Shown: one piece after another, positions 1 through 10,138 of the stretch
Layout: each line of letters begins with the position of its first letter
How positions within the stretch are numbered: position 1 is the first letter of the stretch
NCBI RefSeq assembly: GCF_002266285.1
Contig: NZ_NPMS01000005.1
Location: forward strand, 186,001-250,000
Length of the DNA: 64,000 bases
Reading direction: 5' to 3'
Source: Virgibacillus indicus
GTDB taxonomy: Bacteria > Bacillota > Bacilli > Bacillales > Amphibacillaceae
Notes under the pieces: model-generated
Databases searched by the model: none
What the model was told of the DNA's origin: nothing
What the model saw: the letters and a program-made list of their open reading frames with translations, nothing else
Program-made: the position numbers and the translations under genes

Positions 1-1
1 T

Positions 2-946
2 GCAGGTCCAATCGTTCGTTATCAAACTGTAGCAGAACAGATAAATAAGAGGGTATCTGATTTACCAAGAATTGCTTATGGAGTTAGAAGATTTATTATT
101 GGTTTAGGAAAAAAAATGATTATAGCAAATAACTGTGGTTATATTGCAGACCAAATATTTGCTCAGAATCCAGCAGATATGTCTACTGGTGTAGCGTGGA
201 TTGGAATTATTGCCTACAGTTTACAAATTTATTTCGACTTCTCTGCTTATTCCGATATGGCTATTGGACTTGGAAAGATATTAGGTTTTGACTTCCTTGA
301 GAACTTTAACTATCCTTATATATCTAAGTCTGCTACAGAATTTTGGAGAAGATGGCACATTTCTCTAGGATCTTGGTTTCGTGATTATCTTTATATACCA
401 TTAGGAGGCAATAGGAAAGGCACATTTAACACTTACCGGAACCTTTTCATTGTGTGGTTTGCTACTGGGATTTGGCATGGCGCCAGTTGGACCTTTATTG
501 CATGGGGGCTTTATTATGGTTTTTTAATCATGATTGAAAAGGCATTTTTAGGTAAACTCTTGAATAAAATCCCGACCTTCCTTCAATATTTATACACTCT
601 TATAATTGTAATGGTAGGATGGGTATTCTTCAGAGCAGAAACATTCTCTTACGGTTTTTCATATATTGCAGTTATGTTTGGTTTTAGCGGCACAAGCCTA
701 TTGGATAATGATACATTATATTATTTATCCCAATACGGCATTTTAATAGCTATTGGAATATTAGGTTCTACTCCAATATTAAAAAAGACTTTTGAATTAA
801 TAGAGTATAATTCCATTAATTCAACTTTCATACGTATTTTCGGAAAGGAAATTTCTATAAATATGTTTCTAATTATAACTTTTATTATTTCTGTTACTTA
901 TATAATTTCGGGTACATTTAATCCATTTATTTATTTCCGATTCTAA
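2..946 (+). CDS. MBOAT family membrane O-acyltransferase (AlgI/PatA-like), 5' truncated by window edge
   Basis: The open frame runs from the first bases of the window, so the N-terminus lies outside; about 314 residues are present. The visible part starts with AGPIVRYQ, a motif typical of AlgI/DltB-type MBOAT proteins, followed by FWRRWHISLGSWFRDY and the ATGIWHGASW segment with the family's invariant histidine. Several hydrophobic helices span the rest. Family members move acyl (usually acetyl) groups across the membrane onto exported glycans or cell-wall polymers. The next gene, 23 bp downstream, encodes an AlgJ/AlgX-like partner, as in two-component O-acetylation pairs (AlgI/AlgJ, PatA/PatB). 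The acceptor is not shown by the sequence; a wall polymer is the natural guess from the neighbourhood. Confidence 0.88.
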   Translation, partial: AGPIVRYQTVAEQINKRVSDLPRIAYGVRRFIIGLGKKMIIANNCGYIADQIFAQNPADMSTGVAWIGIIAYSLQIYFDFSAYSDMAIGLGKILGFDFLENFNYPYISKSATEFWRRWHISLGSWFRDYLYIPLGGNRKGTFNTYRNLFIVWFATGIWHGASWTFIAWGLYYGFLIMIEKAFLGKLLNKIPTFLQYLYTLIIVMVGWVFFRAETFSYGFSYIAVMFGFSGTSLLDNDTLYYLSQYGILIAIGILGSTPILKKTFELIEYNSINSTFIRIFGKEISINMFLIITFIISVTYIISGTFNPFIYFRF

Positions 947-969
947 TTAATTATAAAGTGGGAGTTTTT

Positions 970-2163
970 ATGAAAATTTCAATAGGTGAATTAATAGTAG
1001 TAATATTTTTCTTATCCTTTATTTTTCTTTTTAGCATATGGAGTGTTGTAAAAGGAGATGAGACAAATTCTGTAATTGAAAATCGAAAACTGGATCAGCG
1101 GCCAGATGCAACTCTTAATAATGTGTTATCTGGAGAGTACTTCAAAAGATTTGAGTCATATTATAACGACCAATTCCCATTACGAAGCGAATGGATAGAA
1201 ACTAAGAACACATTTGAAAAGACTGTATTCCAGCAGAATCTTATCAATTCTACTTTTGTACATGACGATGGATACTTGATACCAACATTGGTTACAAATG
1301 AAAATAATCTAAAGCCTGAAAATATTGCTGAGCGCATCAACAGCTTTGCATCAAATATAAAAAATAAAGATGTTGATATATTTTTCGCATTGGCACCAAA
1401 TAAAACAACAATGATGGAGCACAAATTACCTGACTACATTTCAAGTGAAGCAAATAAATTGTCTGATCAATTAATAAAAGAGCTTTTAAATATCGGTAAA
1501 ATTAAGACTGTTGATCTCAGAGATGCTATTAAGCCTCATCTAGTTGAAAAAAACTTATATTTTTATACTGATCATCATTGGAAACCAAAAGCAGCTTTTT
1601 ACGGGTATAGGACAATAATATCTAAAATTCAAGAAAGCAATGATATCTTGAATCCTCTATCCATAAATGATTTCTCATGGGAAGAAAGCAATGTTAAATT
1701 TCTGGGATCTGATGCGAGAAATACTACAGAGTCATATGTTAAATATCCAGATACTGTTACTATTGCTAAACCTAAATTTGAGGAGAAAAAATTAGAAATC
1801 TGTTATAGAGGTAATTGTAATAGATCATTTTACGACTATAGATATCTGGAATTACCTGATAAATATACTAACCGATATAAAGTATATTTTTCGGGCGATG
1901 TACCAGAAGGCATAATCAGAAATCCCAATGTTTCAAATGATCACAAATTGTTAATTCTTAAAGATTCTTACGCTAACACAATGATTCAATTTTTGGCAAG
2001 AAATTATAGTGAAACAAGAATTCTTGATATGCGGCATTATGATAAAAAAAGTGTGTATCAGTATATAGAAGATAATAATATAACTGAAGTACTTTTTCTT
2101 CACAACATTAATTCTTTAGTAACTACACCTTCACTAACAAACTTTAATAACACGAGTAAATAA
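970..2163 (+). CDS. AlgJ/AlgX-like SGNH-type extracytoplasmic O-acetyltransferase partner
   Basis: A 397-residue protein with one N-terminal membrane anchor (about residues 5-28) and a large exported domain. The segment YFYTDHHWKPKAAFYGY is the D-x-H-H-W signature of the AlgJ/AlgX/PatB group, which takes acetyl groups delivered by an MBOAT protein and puts them on polysaccharide outside the membrane. LKDSYANTM near the C-terminus fits the SGNH Ser-containing block. The ATG at 970 is chosen over a GTG at 958 because GGGAG at 960-964 is well placed for 970 and would overlap the GTG. It is transcribed with the upstream MBOAT gene. A hairpin abuts the stop codon. Confidence 0.82.
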   Translation: MKISIGELIVVIFFLSFIFLFSIWSVVKGDETNSVIENRKLDQRPDATLNNVLSGEYFKRFESYYNDQFPLRSEWIETKNTFEKTVFQQNLINSTFVHDDGYLIPTLVTNENNLKPENIAERINSFASNIKNKDVDIFFALAPNKTTMMEHKLPDYISSEANKLSDQLIKELLNIGKIKTVDLRDAIKPHLVEKNLYFYTDHHWKPKAAFYGYRTIISKIQESNDILNPLSINDFSWEESNVKFLGSDARNTTESYVKYPDTVTIAKPKFEEKKLEICYRGNCNRSFYDYRYLELPDKYTNRYKVYFSGDVPEGIIRNPNVSNDHKLLILKDSYANTMIQFLARNYSETRILDMRHYDKKSVYQYIEDNNITEVLFLHNINSLVTTPSLTNFNNTSK

Positions 2164-2190
2164 GGCTGCCAATTGGCAGCCTTATTTACT
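2162..2190. terminator. Bidirectional hairpin terminator between convergent genes
   Basis: A perfect 9-bp stem (AAGGCTGCC at 2162-2170 and GGCAGCCTT at 2175-2183) with an AATT loop overlaps the stop of the AlgJ-like gene. The flanks are A/T rich on both sides, so it can serve both this gene and the convergent glycerophosphotransferase gene. The T-tract is weak. Confidence 0.7.
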
Positions 2191-2283
2191 AGCTATGATG
2201 CATTTCTTTTTACGAATTATCTGTGATACACTGTAGTATTCCTACTGCCTTTCGCACATTTTTATATAAATTCAAAAAAGCAT

Positions 2284-3465
2284 TTAATTATTCTTAGAAA
2301 AAACTTCTTCTACGACTCTTTTGGAGGATTCACCATCTTCTAAATAACAAAACTTTTGATAAAACTCTTCTTCAAATTGACTTGGAGTATATCCTTTTTC
2401 TTCAATCTCTTTAAGTACATTAATGAGTTCAGAGGTTTTTTTAACTAACGGCCCTGGAGCCTTACTTTCAAAGTCAAAATAAAACCCTCTCAATTTATTT
2501 CTATATTCTTCAATATCATACACATAAAATAGCATAGGTCTCTTCAATATAGCAAAGTCAAAAAAAACAGAAGAATAATCAGTAATTAAAAAATCAGCAA
2601 TAAGATACAGCTCTCTTATATCTTCATGATTCGAAAAATCAAAAACAAACCCTTCATATCCAGCTAAGTCAATATTCTCGGCTACGAGGTAGTGAAGTCT
2701 CAAAAGAATAACATAATTATCTCCCAATTCTTTTTTTAATAAATCTAAATTCATTTGTAAATCAAATTTGTATTTCCCTTTAGAGTAGAATTGGTTATCC
2801 CTCCATGTCGGAGCATATAAAATAACTTTTTTATTCTTAGGTAAGTTACAAAGCTTCTTTAAATGGCTTATTGTATCTTCATTATTATTATTGACCAAAA
2901 AATCATTTCTGGGATACCCAGTTTCAAGCATTACCTTGTCAAATTGAAAAGCCCGTTTAAATATTTCTCTAGAATACACATTTGGTGATATTAAATAATC
3001 CCATTTTTTGACTTCTTTCAGAAAATTACTTTTGTAATTCATAGTATTAGTTCCAGGCATATGCACCTCATCCATATCAGCTGCTAAGCGCTTTAAAGGA
3101 GTTCCATGCCAGGTTTGTAAATATATTGTACCCTTAGGTTTCGGAATCCATAATGGCAGCCGACTATTAGTTACCCAGTATTTGGCCCTAGTCATTAAAA
3201 TGACCCACTGTAATGAAAACCGTTTTATATAATTTAAGTTTTTACCTTCAAATGATTTAATATATCTTTTATCAATGCTCCAATACATTTTATATTGGGG
3301 GCAGTTATCCAACATATATTCATAAATTGCCCGGGGATTATCACTATATTGTTTACCCAAAAAGCTTTCAAAAATTATAATATTTCCTTTTATTGGTAAT
3401 CTGCCTAAAATAGAGAACAATTTCCTGTAAAATTGTTGAACCAGTTTATATATAACTTTTTTCAC
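2284..3465 (-). CDS. CDP-glycerol:glycerophosphate glycerophosphotransferase (TagF/TagB family)
   Basis: A 393-residue protein of the Glyphos_transf family, which adds glycerol-phosphate from CDP-glycerol to teichoic acid or other wall polymers at the inner membrane face. Diagnostic blocks are LQTWHGTPLKRL (catalytic His), LYAPTWRD, LLRLH (second conserved His), ITDYSSVFFDF and GFYFDFESKAPGPL. The N-terminal 40 residues are basic and amphipathic, as expected for peripheral membrane binding. The start is GTG at 3465 with AAGGAGGGTG about 7 nt ahead. It lies 82 bp downstream of the 1107-residue paralogue and is probably co-transcribed. Whether it is a primase (TagB), polymerase (TagF) or branch enzyme cannot be decided from sequence. 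Confidence 0.9.
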   Translation of the reverse strand: MKKVIYKLVQQFYRKLFSILGRLPIKGNIIIFESFLGKQYSDNPRAIYEYMLDNCPQYKMYWSIDKRYIKSFEGKNLNYIKRFSLQWVILMTRAKYWVTNSRLPLWIPKPKGTIYLQTWHGTPLKRLAADMDEVHMPGTNTMNYKSNFLKEVKKWDYLISPNVYSREIFKRAFQFDKVMLETGYPRNDFLVNNNNEDTISHLKKLCNLPKNKKVILYAPTWRDNQFYSKGKYKFDLQMNLDLLKKELGDNYVILLRLHYLVAENIDLAGYEGFVFDFSNHEDIRELYLIADFLITDYSSVFFDFAILKRPMLFYVYDIEEYRNKLRGFYFDFESKAPGPLVKKTSELINVLKEIEEKGYTPSQFEEEFYQKFCYLEDGESSKRVVEEVFSKNN

Positions 3466-3547
3466 CGCCCCACCCTCCTTAAGACCTTCAATTTAGAAGA
3501 AGACACCTACCAGTAAAGATAGGTATCTATTTCAATTAAGCTATATT

Positions 3548-6500
3548 TTAGTTTTGTTTTGAAAATATATTATCTACAACCCGCTTACTAGCCATTCCAT
3601 CCTCTAACGAACAATACTTCTCTCTAAATATTCGATATTTTTCATAGTAATCGTTTTTTACTTGTTTGATTTGTGTTACCTTCTCAATTATATCGTCCGT
3701 ATTGTACATAAGTGGTCCTGGTGCTTCATTTTCAAAATCCATATAAAAACCACGGATATTATCTCTATAGTTCTCCAAATCATAAGTATAAAACAATATT
3801 GGTTTATTGGTATTTGCAAAATCAAACATTACTGATGAATAATCTGTAATCAATATGTCTGCCAACAATAGCAGTTCCTGAATATCAGGATAGCTTGAAC
3901 AATTTATAACAAAATCTTTTAATGACTCATCAATTTTTAATTTATTATTTATTACAACATGCATCCTTAACAAAATAACATATTCATCACCTAATTGTTC
4001 CTTCATTTTATGAAGATCCATATTTACATCGAACAAGAATTTGTTCTTTTTTGATGTCTGATCGTCCCTGAATGTAGGTGCGTACAATATCACTTTTTTC
4101 TCATCAGATAATTTAATTTTGTTTCTAACTTTTTCGACTATATCCTGTTTATTTTCTTTATAGAAAAGGTCATTTCGGGGATAACCTACTTCTAATACTT
4201 CGCCATTATATCTAAAAGCACTACTAAAGGCTTTTGTAGCGTAAGCACTCGGAGAAATTAAATAATCCCAATTCTTAACCGCCTTTCCTACTCTTTCAAC
4301 ATAATCATCACTTCTACCATGTACTTCTTCAATATCATACAACATTTTCTTCAATGGAGTCCCGTGCCATGTCTGTAAGTACGTTGTTTCTGGACGTTTT
4401 TTTATATAAGTTGGGAAATTTTGATTGTTAACCCAATACCTCGATTTAAAGAGATAATAATAGTACTGTGGACTCAATCTTTTAATACGCTTTGTATTTA
4501 TATCATTAAAGCGATAACTTTTATTATATACCCAAACTTTTTTGTAATCTAAATTCCGGTCCAGGATTTCCTCATAAATGTTTTTCGGGCTATCTCCAAA
4601 TTGTTTTCCTACTCCACTCTCGAATAGAATTAATTTAGGGTCAACTGGAATTATTTTAGAACCTATTTTATAAAATAACTTCATGCTCGGAAAATAATAT
4701 TTACTCTTTCTATACTTGTTAAATAAAGCCTGATTTAGCATTTCAATTTTCGGATTATCCATAATGCTTTTATTAACTTCATTATTCTTAATTACATTAT
4801 AAATTCTTTCTGAGGATAACTGATCCCTATGATTAATAAATTTGTTTGCTCTTTCAACATACTTTGATTTCATTATAAAGTCATTATCAGCATATTCCTC
4901 TATTAAATTTATTATCTGGTCCTCTTCATAACAAATTTCACCTGGCAAATCATTATCCAAGTCTAGATGAGAGGGCCGCTTTCCGATAAATCTTGAGCGA
5001 TCAAACTGAAAATACAATACTGGTTTATGAAGAAAACTAAAATCAAAGCCTACACTGGAGTAATCAGTTACCATCAATACACTCTCTTTTATTAAATGCT
5101 GGACATCTACTTCACCTTGGTTAATGATCGTAACCGAATCATTCTCAAAATACTTACTAAACCTTTGCATGTTAGGGTGTAAGCAAAAAATAATTTCAAA
5201 ATTATTTTTGTTAGACAAATCATGCAAATATTTATTGTTAATCAGTTCTTTATATCGAATGTAGTATTCACTTTCAAAAAATGCATCGTCTGTGACGATC
5301 CAATCACGCCATGTCGGGATTATTAAAATTTGTCTTTTCTTCATTACATCCTCTTTGAATAATGTATCAAATCTAGATAATCCAGTAACAAATACATCAT
5401 TAGGATCATAACCAAAATCATTAACTATCATTTCTTTTTCAAAGTCTGAACTAACCATAAATAAATCGGTATCAAATCCCGGAGCTTTTTTTCCGTAATT
5501 GGCTATCATATTTTTAGTACCCATGATTCCATGCTGCAGAAAAACTTTATCTGCTTTTACTTTTCTTTTAAACGTCTGTGTCCTTATTGGGTACAAATAA
5601 TCTGGATGATGTGAAGAGATCACTTTTTTTGCAATAATAGTCTTCCAAATATGTTCTTTAGACTGATAGTCAATTACATTTCCATATTCTTTAACATTTT
5701 CTCTTTCTGGAGAGGCTTTATCAATTACATAATATACATTCTTCTCAGGATACTTTGTTCTCATGTGCTTAAAGAACGCATATCCAGTATCTTGCGCTTT
5801 ATAAATTCGTTCTCCCACCAGCCAGGTCTCTTTATTTTTATTTAGTAAACGGATAAGCCAGGCCCACCTCATTACACGCCGCAAATATTTATATGTTTCA
5901 ACAGGATATTTATATGTTTCGAAAGACAAATTAAACTTTTTAAATGTATAATATGGGTTTATAATGTTTGCTTCCTTCTTATTATTCGCGTATAAATCTC
6001 TTAAAAATAACTTAGCTCTTAATGTTGGCCTTCCAACCCGTACGTATTTTATTTCTGTTCTATCGTGCAAATTTAAAGTGAAAAACAAATCGTATATATC
6101 TTCATCTAACATTTGTCCATTATTCATCTCTACTGTATTGATATCTGCTATATAGGAGTATCGGTTTAATCCATATTTTTTGACTACATCTTTTTTAAGC
6201 AGTGTGAAATCTATCCTGTTAGAAATTAGTTCCTTTTTGGTATCTCTTCCTTTTAATACAACTTCGCCATTATTTATTTTTGAATTCCTAGAAAAGATTT
6301 TCCCCTCTAATCTCAAGATATTATTTAGCTTTTTAACCTTATCTATCTGAATTTTCGTCGGGGAGTCAGGTTCATTATTTATGGTTAACGATAAATTTCC
6401 CTTAGTTGTAATATAATTTATTATTGAATCTTCTTCTTTGTGATAATACGACAACCCTTCAATGTTGGTATATTGAAATCTTCCACACCGAATAAAATAT

Positions 6501-6871
6501 TCTACGTACTTTTCATTGTTTTCCTCAATCAGTTTAATTTGCCCCGTATCTTTTTTGGTTGAGCTTAATTCAGAGTATGGTGTTCTGATTTTAAAATACC
6601 AATCATAAGTAGTCTCATTATTCTCTTTTAATAATTTTAATAATTCATCTAATGATATAACAAATTTAAATTTATTTGTTGGATTAATTTCGCTTACTTT
6701 AATCTCCTTTGTTTCTTCTCCTCTGAAAAATAACCACAACTCTTTAGCATAATATCTTTCTTTGTTAAAAATCCCTTCTATTTTTAGTTTTCCTTGGTCT
6801 TGAAGAATCTCTACCTTATATTTTACTTTTTTCTTTGTTTTACTTTTTTTAAACCATGAAAATAACTTCAT
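3548..6871 (-). CDS. Tandem double-domain CDP-glycerol glycerophosphotransferase (TagF-like)
   Basis: An 1107-residue protein with two Glyphos_transf domains in one chain. Residues about 1-330 form a beta-rich N-terminal region without a recognised catalytic motif. The first transferase domain (about 335-690) has FLQHGIMGTK, IPTWRD, FCLHPNM and VTDYSSVGFDF. The second (about 730-1107) is the canonical type with LQTWHGTPLKKML, YAPTFRDDQ, LLRMH, ITDYSSVMFDF and GFYMDFENEAPGPL. All core His and DYSS residues survive in both domains, so both may be active. Domain 1 lacks the WHGTP and GFYxDFE versions of the motifs and belongs to a different subgroup. The start has a modest AAGGG site. A bifunctional wall polymer polymerase is inferred, not shown. 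Confidence 0.88.
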   Translation of the reverse strand: MKLFSWFKKSKTKKKVKYKVEILQDQGKLKIEGIFNKERYYAKELWLFFRGEETKEIKVSEINPTNKFKFVISLDELLKLLKENNETTYDWYFKIRTPYSELSSTKKDTGQIKLIEENNEKYVEYFIRCGRFQYTNIEGLSYYHKEEDSIINYITTKGNLSLTINNEPDSPTKIQIDKVKKLNNILRLEGKIFSRNSKINNGEVVLKGRDTKKELISNRIDFTLLKKDVVKKYGLNRYSYIADINTVEMNNGQMLDEDIYDLFFTLNLHDRTEIKYVRVGRPTLRAKLFLRDLYANNKKEANIINPYYTFKKFNLSFETYKYPVETYKYLRRVMRWAWLIRLLNKNKETWLVGERIYKAQDTGYAFFKHMRTKYPEKNVYYVIDKASPERENVKEYGNVIDYQSKEHIWKTIIAKKVISSHHPDYLYPIRTQTFKRKVKADKVFLQHGIMGTKNMIANYGKKAPGFDTDLFMVSSDFEKEMIVNDFGYDPNDVFVTGLSRFDTLFKEDVMKKRQILIIPTWRDWIVTDDAFFESEYYIRYKELINNKYLHDLSNKNNFEIIFCLHPNMQRFSKYFENDSVTIINQGEVDVQHLIKESVLMVTDYSSVGFDFSFLHKPVLYFQFDRSRFIGKRPSHLDLDNDLPGEICYEEDQIINLIEEYADNDFIMKSKYVERANKFINHRDQLSSERIYNVIKNNEVNKSIMDNPKIEMLNQALFNKYRKSKYYFPSMKLFYKIGSKIIPVDPKLILFESGVGKQFGDSPKNIYEEILDRNLDYKKVWVYNKSYRFNDINTKRIKRLSPQYYYYLFKSRYWVNNQNFPTYIKKRPETTYLQTWHGTPLKKMLYDIEEVHGRSDDYVERVGKAVKNWDYLISPSAYATKAFSSAFRYNGEVLEVGYPRNDLFYKENKQDIVEKVRNKIKLSDEKKVILYAPTFRDDQTSKKNKFLFDVNMDLHKMKEQLGDEYVILLRMHVVINNKLKIDESLKDFVINCSSYPDIQELLLLADILITDYSSVMFDFANTNKPILFYTYDLENYRDNIRGFYMDFENEAPGPLMYNTDDIIEKVTQIKQVKNDYYEKYRIFREKYCSLEDGMASKRVVDNIFSKQN

Positions 6872-7170
6872 TTACAACCCTTCAATCTTTTTTATAGTCC
6901 ACTTTCCCTAAAGAATAATTGTTCTTTACTTCTTGATGATATAAACAGTTTTCGTATTTATAACCAATAATATTACAAAATAACTCAATAAATTATATCT
7001 CCTATTTTCATCAATTTCAAATTTCGACAAAATATCTCTTAACAACTGGTGTAAAATCTGCGATAATATTAATGTTGGATTCTATGGAAGGATGTGGTAA
7101 TATTTTAAGTTTGTTTTAGTATTTTTAGATCTTAATGCTATTTTTCGGTCAATCATGATAGGAGAGATAA
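6872..7170. other. Divergent intergenic region, no gene seen
   Basis: A 299-bp A/T-rich stretch between two divergent genes. It must hold promoters for both. A TGTAAA hexamer near 7050 has only a poor partner at the 11-bp spacing expected of a WalR box, so no operator is claimed. The downstream gene has GGAGAG 5-6 nt before its ATG. Confidence 0.5.
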
Positions 7171-10035
7171 ATGAATACTTTTAAAAAAATATGTCTAGTT
7201 ATTTTTGTATTTACATTGGTATTTCAATCTACTAGTCTACCAATATTTGCAATTTCTAATGTAGATCAGGATGATATACATACAGTTAATGCAACTATCG
7301 TCACGACTGAAGATGAAATAGAAGTTCCTCTGTACAAGGAACAACCTATACCTAGTGAAATAATATTGAATCTTAACCAAAACGATGTTGTATTAATCCT
7401 GGAAAAAATGGATGAATTCTCACTTGTAGAATATAAAGATATTGAAACTAAAAAAATTACACAAGGTCTTGTTGACAATGCAAATCTATTATTAGCTGAT
7501 GAGAATATTGAAAATGAGGCTGATACAGATGAAGATAAGAATGATCACTCTGAAACAGTTACGGAAGATGATTCTTTAGATGAGAGTAAAGATTCTACTG
7601 AAGAGGCTGCTGAAGAAGAATCTTCAGATAGCAATTCGCAAGATCAAACACCTGATGTAACAGGCGATGATCAAGTAGAAGAATCAATCTCTAAGTCTAC
7701 CATTGATTCAGCTGCTGATGAATCAACTGATAATAATGATTCTGCAGTTACTAAGGACATAGAAGATTCTAAATCTATTACTGATGAGAATAAGAAACAA
7801 AAAATGGATGATAAGAAAAACCAAAGAATGATGACTTTTTCTTCTAAGACATCCAAAGTTGCAACTAACAATCAAGTAGCTTATTACGGTGTAGCATTAC
7901 AGAATCCAACACATATTTATGCTTCACAATCTGTTCAATCAAGTAATATACTTAAATCTTATGAACAAGGTTCTATTCTTAAGTATTATAAGTTAAATGA
8001 TAGCTGGTATGAAACTGGCGTTTATATTAACGGCAACTATCATATAGGCTATATTCATAAGTCTCATGTGGAAAACACAATACAAAATCCAGAATGGCTT
8101 AATGGGGTTGCTTTAAAAAGTTCTACTCCCGTTTACACAAAGGCTTCTACCAGTTCTAAAGCTTTAAAATCTTATCCTACTGGTTCAATTCTTAAATACA
8201 GTACCTTTTCTAATAATTGGTATCAAACCGGCGTTTATATTAACGGAGTGAAGAAAACTGGATATATTCATAAGTTCCATGTGGAAAATGCAATTCAAAA
8301 TCCAGTATGGCTTGATGGAGTTGCTTTGAAAAGTCCTACTTCCGTTTATACTGATGCTTCTACCAGTTCTAAAGCTTTAAAATCTTATCCTACTGGTTCA
8401 ATTCTTAAATACAGTACCTTTTCTAATAATTGGTATCAAACAGGTGTTTATATTAACGGAGTGAAGAAAACTGGATATATTCATAAGTCCCATGTGGAAA
8501 ACGCAATTCAAAATCCAGAATGGCTTAATGGGGTTGCTTTAAAAAGTCCTACTTCCGTTTACACTGATGCTTCTACCAGTTCTAAGGCTTTGAAGTCTTA
8601 TCCTACTGGTTCGATCCTGACATACAGTACGTTTTCTAATAATTGGTATGAAACAGGCGTTTATATTAACGGAGTGAAGAAAACTGGATATATTCATAAG
8701 TCCCATGTGGAAAACGCAATTCAAAATCCAGAATGGCTTAATGGGGTTGCTTTAAAAAGTCCTACTTCCGTTTACACTGATGCTTCTATCAGTTCTAAGG
8801 CTTTGAAGTCTTATCCTACTGGTTCGATCCTGACATACAGTACGTTTTCTAATAATTGGTATGAAACAGGCGTTTATATTAACGGAGTGAAGAAAACTGG
8901 ATACATTCATAAATCTCATGCGGAAACAATTACTGATAATCAAAAATCATTGTCTGGCTATGGTATAAAAAATCCTACCAAGGTTTATTCTTTGGCTTCC
9001 AAACAATCAAAACCATTAAAAGTATATAACTATGGTAGTAAGCTAAAGTTTAAAACATTTACTAAAAATTGGTATGAAGCTACTGTCTATATAAATGGGC
9101 AAAAGCATACAGGATATATCCATACAAAAGATATAACTTTCGAAGATATTGCAGTTAAAACAAATTACAATTTAACACTTGCTGATGCTTTAGAAATTCA
9201 AAAGACAGCTAATCCTCAAACAACGAATGAATATAATACTTTTGTTTCAAAAGATTGGATCAACAACAATAAAGTAACTGCTGATGTATTAAATGTCAGA
9301 GGTGGCCCGAGTACTAGCTATTGGGTTGTTGGTCAATTAACCAAAGGACAACATGTAACAGTTCTTAATGAGTCTGGAGGCTGGTATCAAATTGAATATA
9401 CAAAAAAACATCAATTTGTAAATGCTAGCCCAGATGATGTATTACAATACCTTAACCCAAATAATTTCGTTAATGATAAAAGGCAGCAATTCCAATTTCT
9501 TGACCTATCAAGAAACAGTGCAGCTACTGCTAGCGTTCTTAATAAGTATCTACAAGGAAAAGGAACACTTTCTGGCCAAGGAAAAGCATTTATTGATGCT
9601 GGAAATACACATGGTATAAGTGATGTTTATTTAATTTCCCATGCTATTCTGGAAACTGGAAATGGAAGTTCCACGCTTGCAACTGGTGTGAATTATAGAG
9701 GAGTAACCGTCTACAACATGTTCGGTATTGGAGCATATGACAGCTGCCCTATAGACTGTGGAGCGAAGAAAGCATATGAAGAAGGCTGGACAACGCCATA
9801 TAAAGCTATCGTAGGTGGAGCTGGATTTATTGGCAACAGTTATATTAAATCTGGTTTAAACACATTATACAAAATGCGATGGAATCCTCAAGCAATGGAT
9901 TTGACAGGAGCTTACGGAAAACAATATGCCACCGATATTGGTTGGGCATCTAAACAAGTAAATTCCATGTATAATCTTTATCAGCAATTAGATTCATATG
10001 TTCTATTTTTAGATATCCCTGTTTACAGGAGATAA
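7171..10035 (+). CDS. Secreted endo-beta-N-acetylglucosaminidase (LytD/Atl-type) with six SH3-like wall-binding repeats
   Basis: A 954-residue exported autolysin. Residues 1-28 form a signal peptide; about 100-225 is an acidic Ser/Asp/Glu-rich linker. Residues 240-662 hold six repeats of 71-72 residues with the pattern GVALKxPTxVYxxAS and WYxTGVYINGxxxTGYIHKSH, like the GW/SH3b wall-targeting modules. Residues about 700-765 look like a bacterial SH3 domain (VLNVRGGPSTSYWVVGQL). The C-terminal part (about 780-945) is a glucosaminidase domain with SHAILETGNGSS (catalytic Glu) and YNMFGIGAYDSCP. It cleaves peptidoglycan glycan strands. It is the only gene in its transcript, with a strong terminator downstream. 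GW-like repeats often bind teichoic acid, which fits the neighbourhood. Confidence 0.93.
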   Translation: MNTFKKICLVIFVFTLVFQSTSLPIFAISNVDQDDIHTVNATIVTTEDEIEVPLYKEQPIPSEIILNLNQNDVVLILEKMDEFSLVEYKDIETKKITQGLVDNANLLLADENIENEADTDEDKNDHSETVTEDDSLDESKDSTEEAAEEESSDSNSQDQTPDVTGDDQVEESISKSTIDSAADESTDNNDSAVTKDIEDSKSITDENKKQKMDDKKNQRMMTFSSKTSKVATNNQVAYYGVALQNPTHIYASQSVQSSNILKSYEQGSILKYYKLNDSWYETGVYINGNYHIGYIHKSHVENTIQNPEWLNGVALKSSTPVYTKASTSSKALKSYPTGSILKYSTFSNNWYQTGVYINGVKKTGYIHKFHVENAIQNPVWLDGVALKSPTSVYTDASTSSKALKSYPTGSILKYSTFSNNWYQTGVYINGVKKTGYIHKSHVENAIQNPEWLNGVALKSPTSVYTDASTSSKALKSYPTGSILTYSTFSNNWYETGVYINGVKKTGYIHKSHVENAIQNPEWLNGVALKSPTSVYTDASISSKALKSYPTGSILTYSTFSNNWYETGVYINGVKKTGYIHKSHAETITDNQKSLSGYGIKNPTKVYSLASKQSKPLKVYNYGSKLKFKTFTKNWYEATVYINGQKHTGYIHTKDITFEDIAVKTNYNLTLADALEIQKTANPQTTNEYNTFVSKDWINNNKVTADVLNVRGGPSTSYWVVGQLTKGQHVTVLNESGGWYQIEYTKKHQFVNASPDDVLQYLNPNNFVNDKRQQFQFLDLSRNSAATASVLNKYLQGKGTLSGQGKAFIDAGNTHGISDVYLISHAILETGNGSSTLATGVNYRGVTVYNMFGIGAYDSCPIDCGAKKAYEEGWTTPYKAIVGGAGFIGNSYIKSGLNTLYKMRWNPQAMDLTGAYGKQYATDIGWASKQVNSMYNLYQQLDSYVLFLDIPVYRR
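7888..9135 (+). repeat. In-gene tandem repeats of 213 bp (71 aa) in the glucosaminidase
   Basis: Unit starts fall at 7888, 8104, 8317, 8530, 8743 and 8956. Units 3-5 are nearly identical at DNA level, which points to recent expansion or recombination; units 1 and 6 are diverged edge copies. Copy number is likely to vary among strains. Confidence 0.9.
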
Positions 10036-10059
10036 TAATAAATTAAACAGAGTTAAAAT

Positions 10060-10103
10060 AGCGCCATAATTACATGTAAAGTAATTATGGCGCTGTTTTT
10101 TTT
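10060..10103. terminator. Strong intrinsic terminator after the glucosaminidase
   Basis: AGCGCCATAATTAC at 10060-10073 pairs perfectly with GTAATTATGGCGCT at 10081-10094 across a 7-nt loop and is followed by a T tract. It also faces the convergent gene at 10139 and could work in both directions. Confidence 0.92.
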
Positions 10104-10138
10104 CATATAAGCTATTCAAATAGCCGGATTAGATATCA

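Noticed and set aside
6872-7170. WalR box before the glucosaminidase gene
   Set aside because: Only one good hexamer (TGTAAA near 7050); the partner at 11 bp matches just four of six positions.
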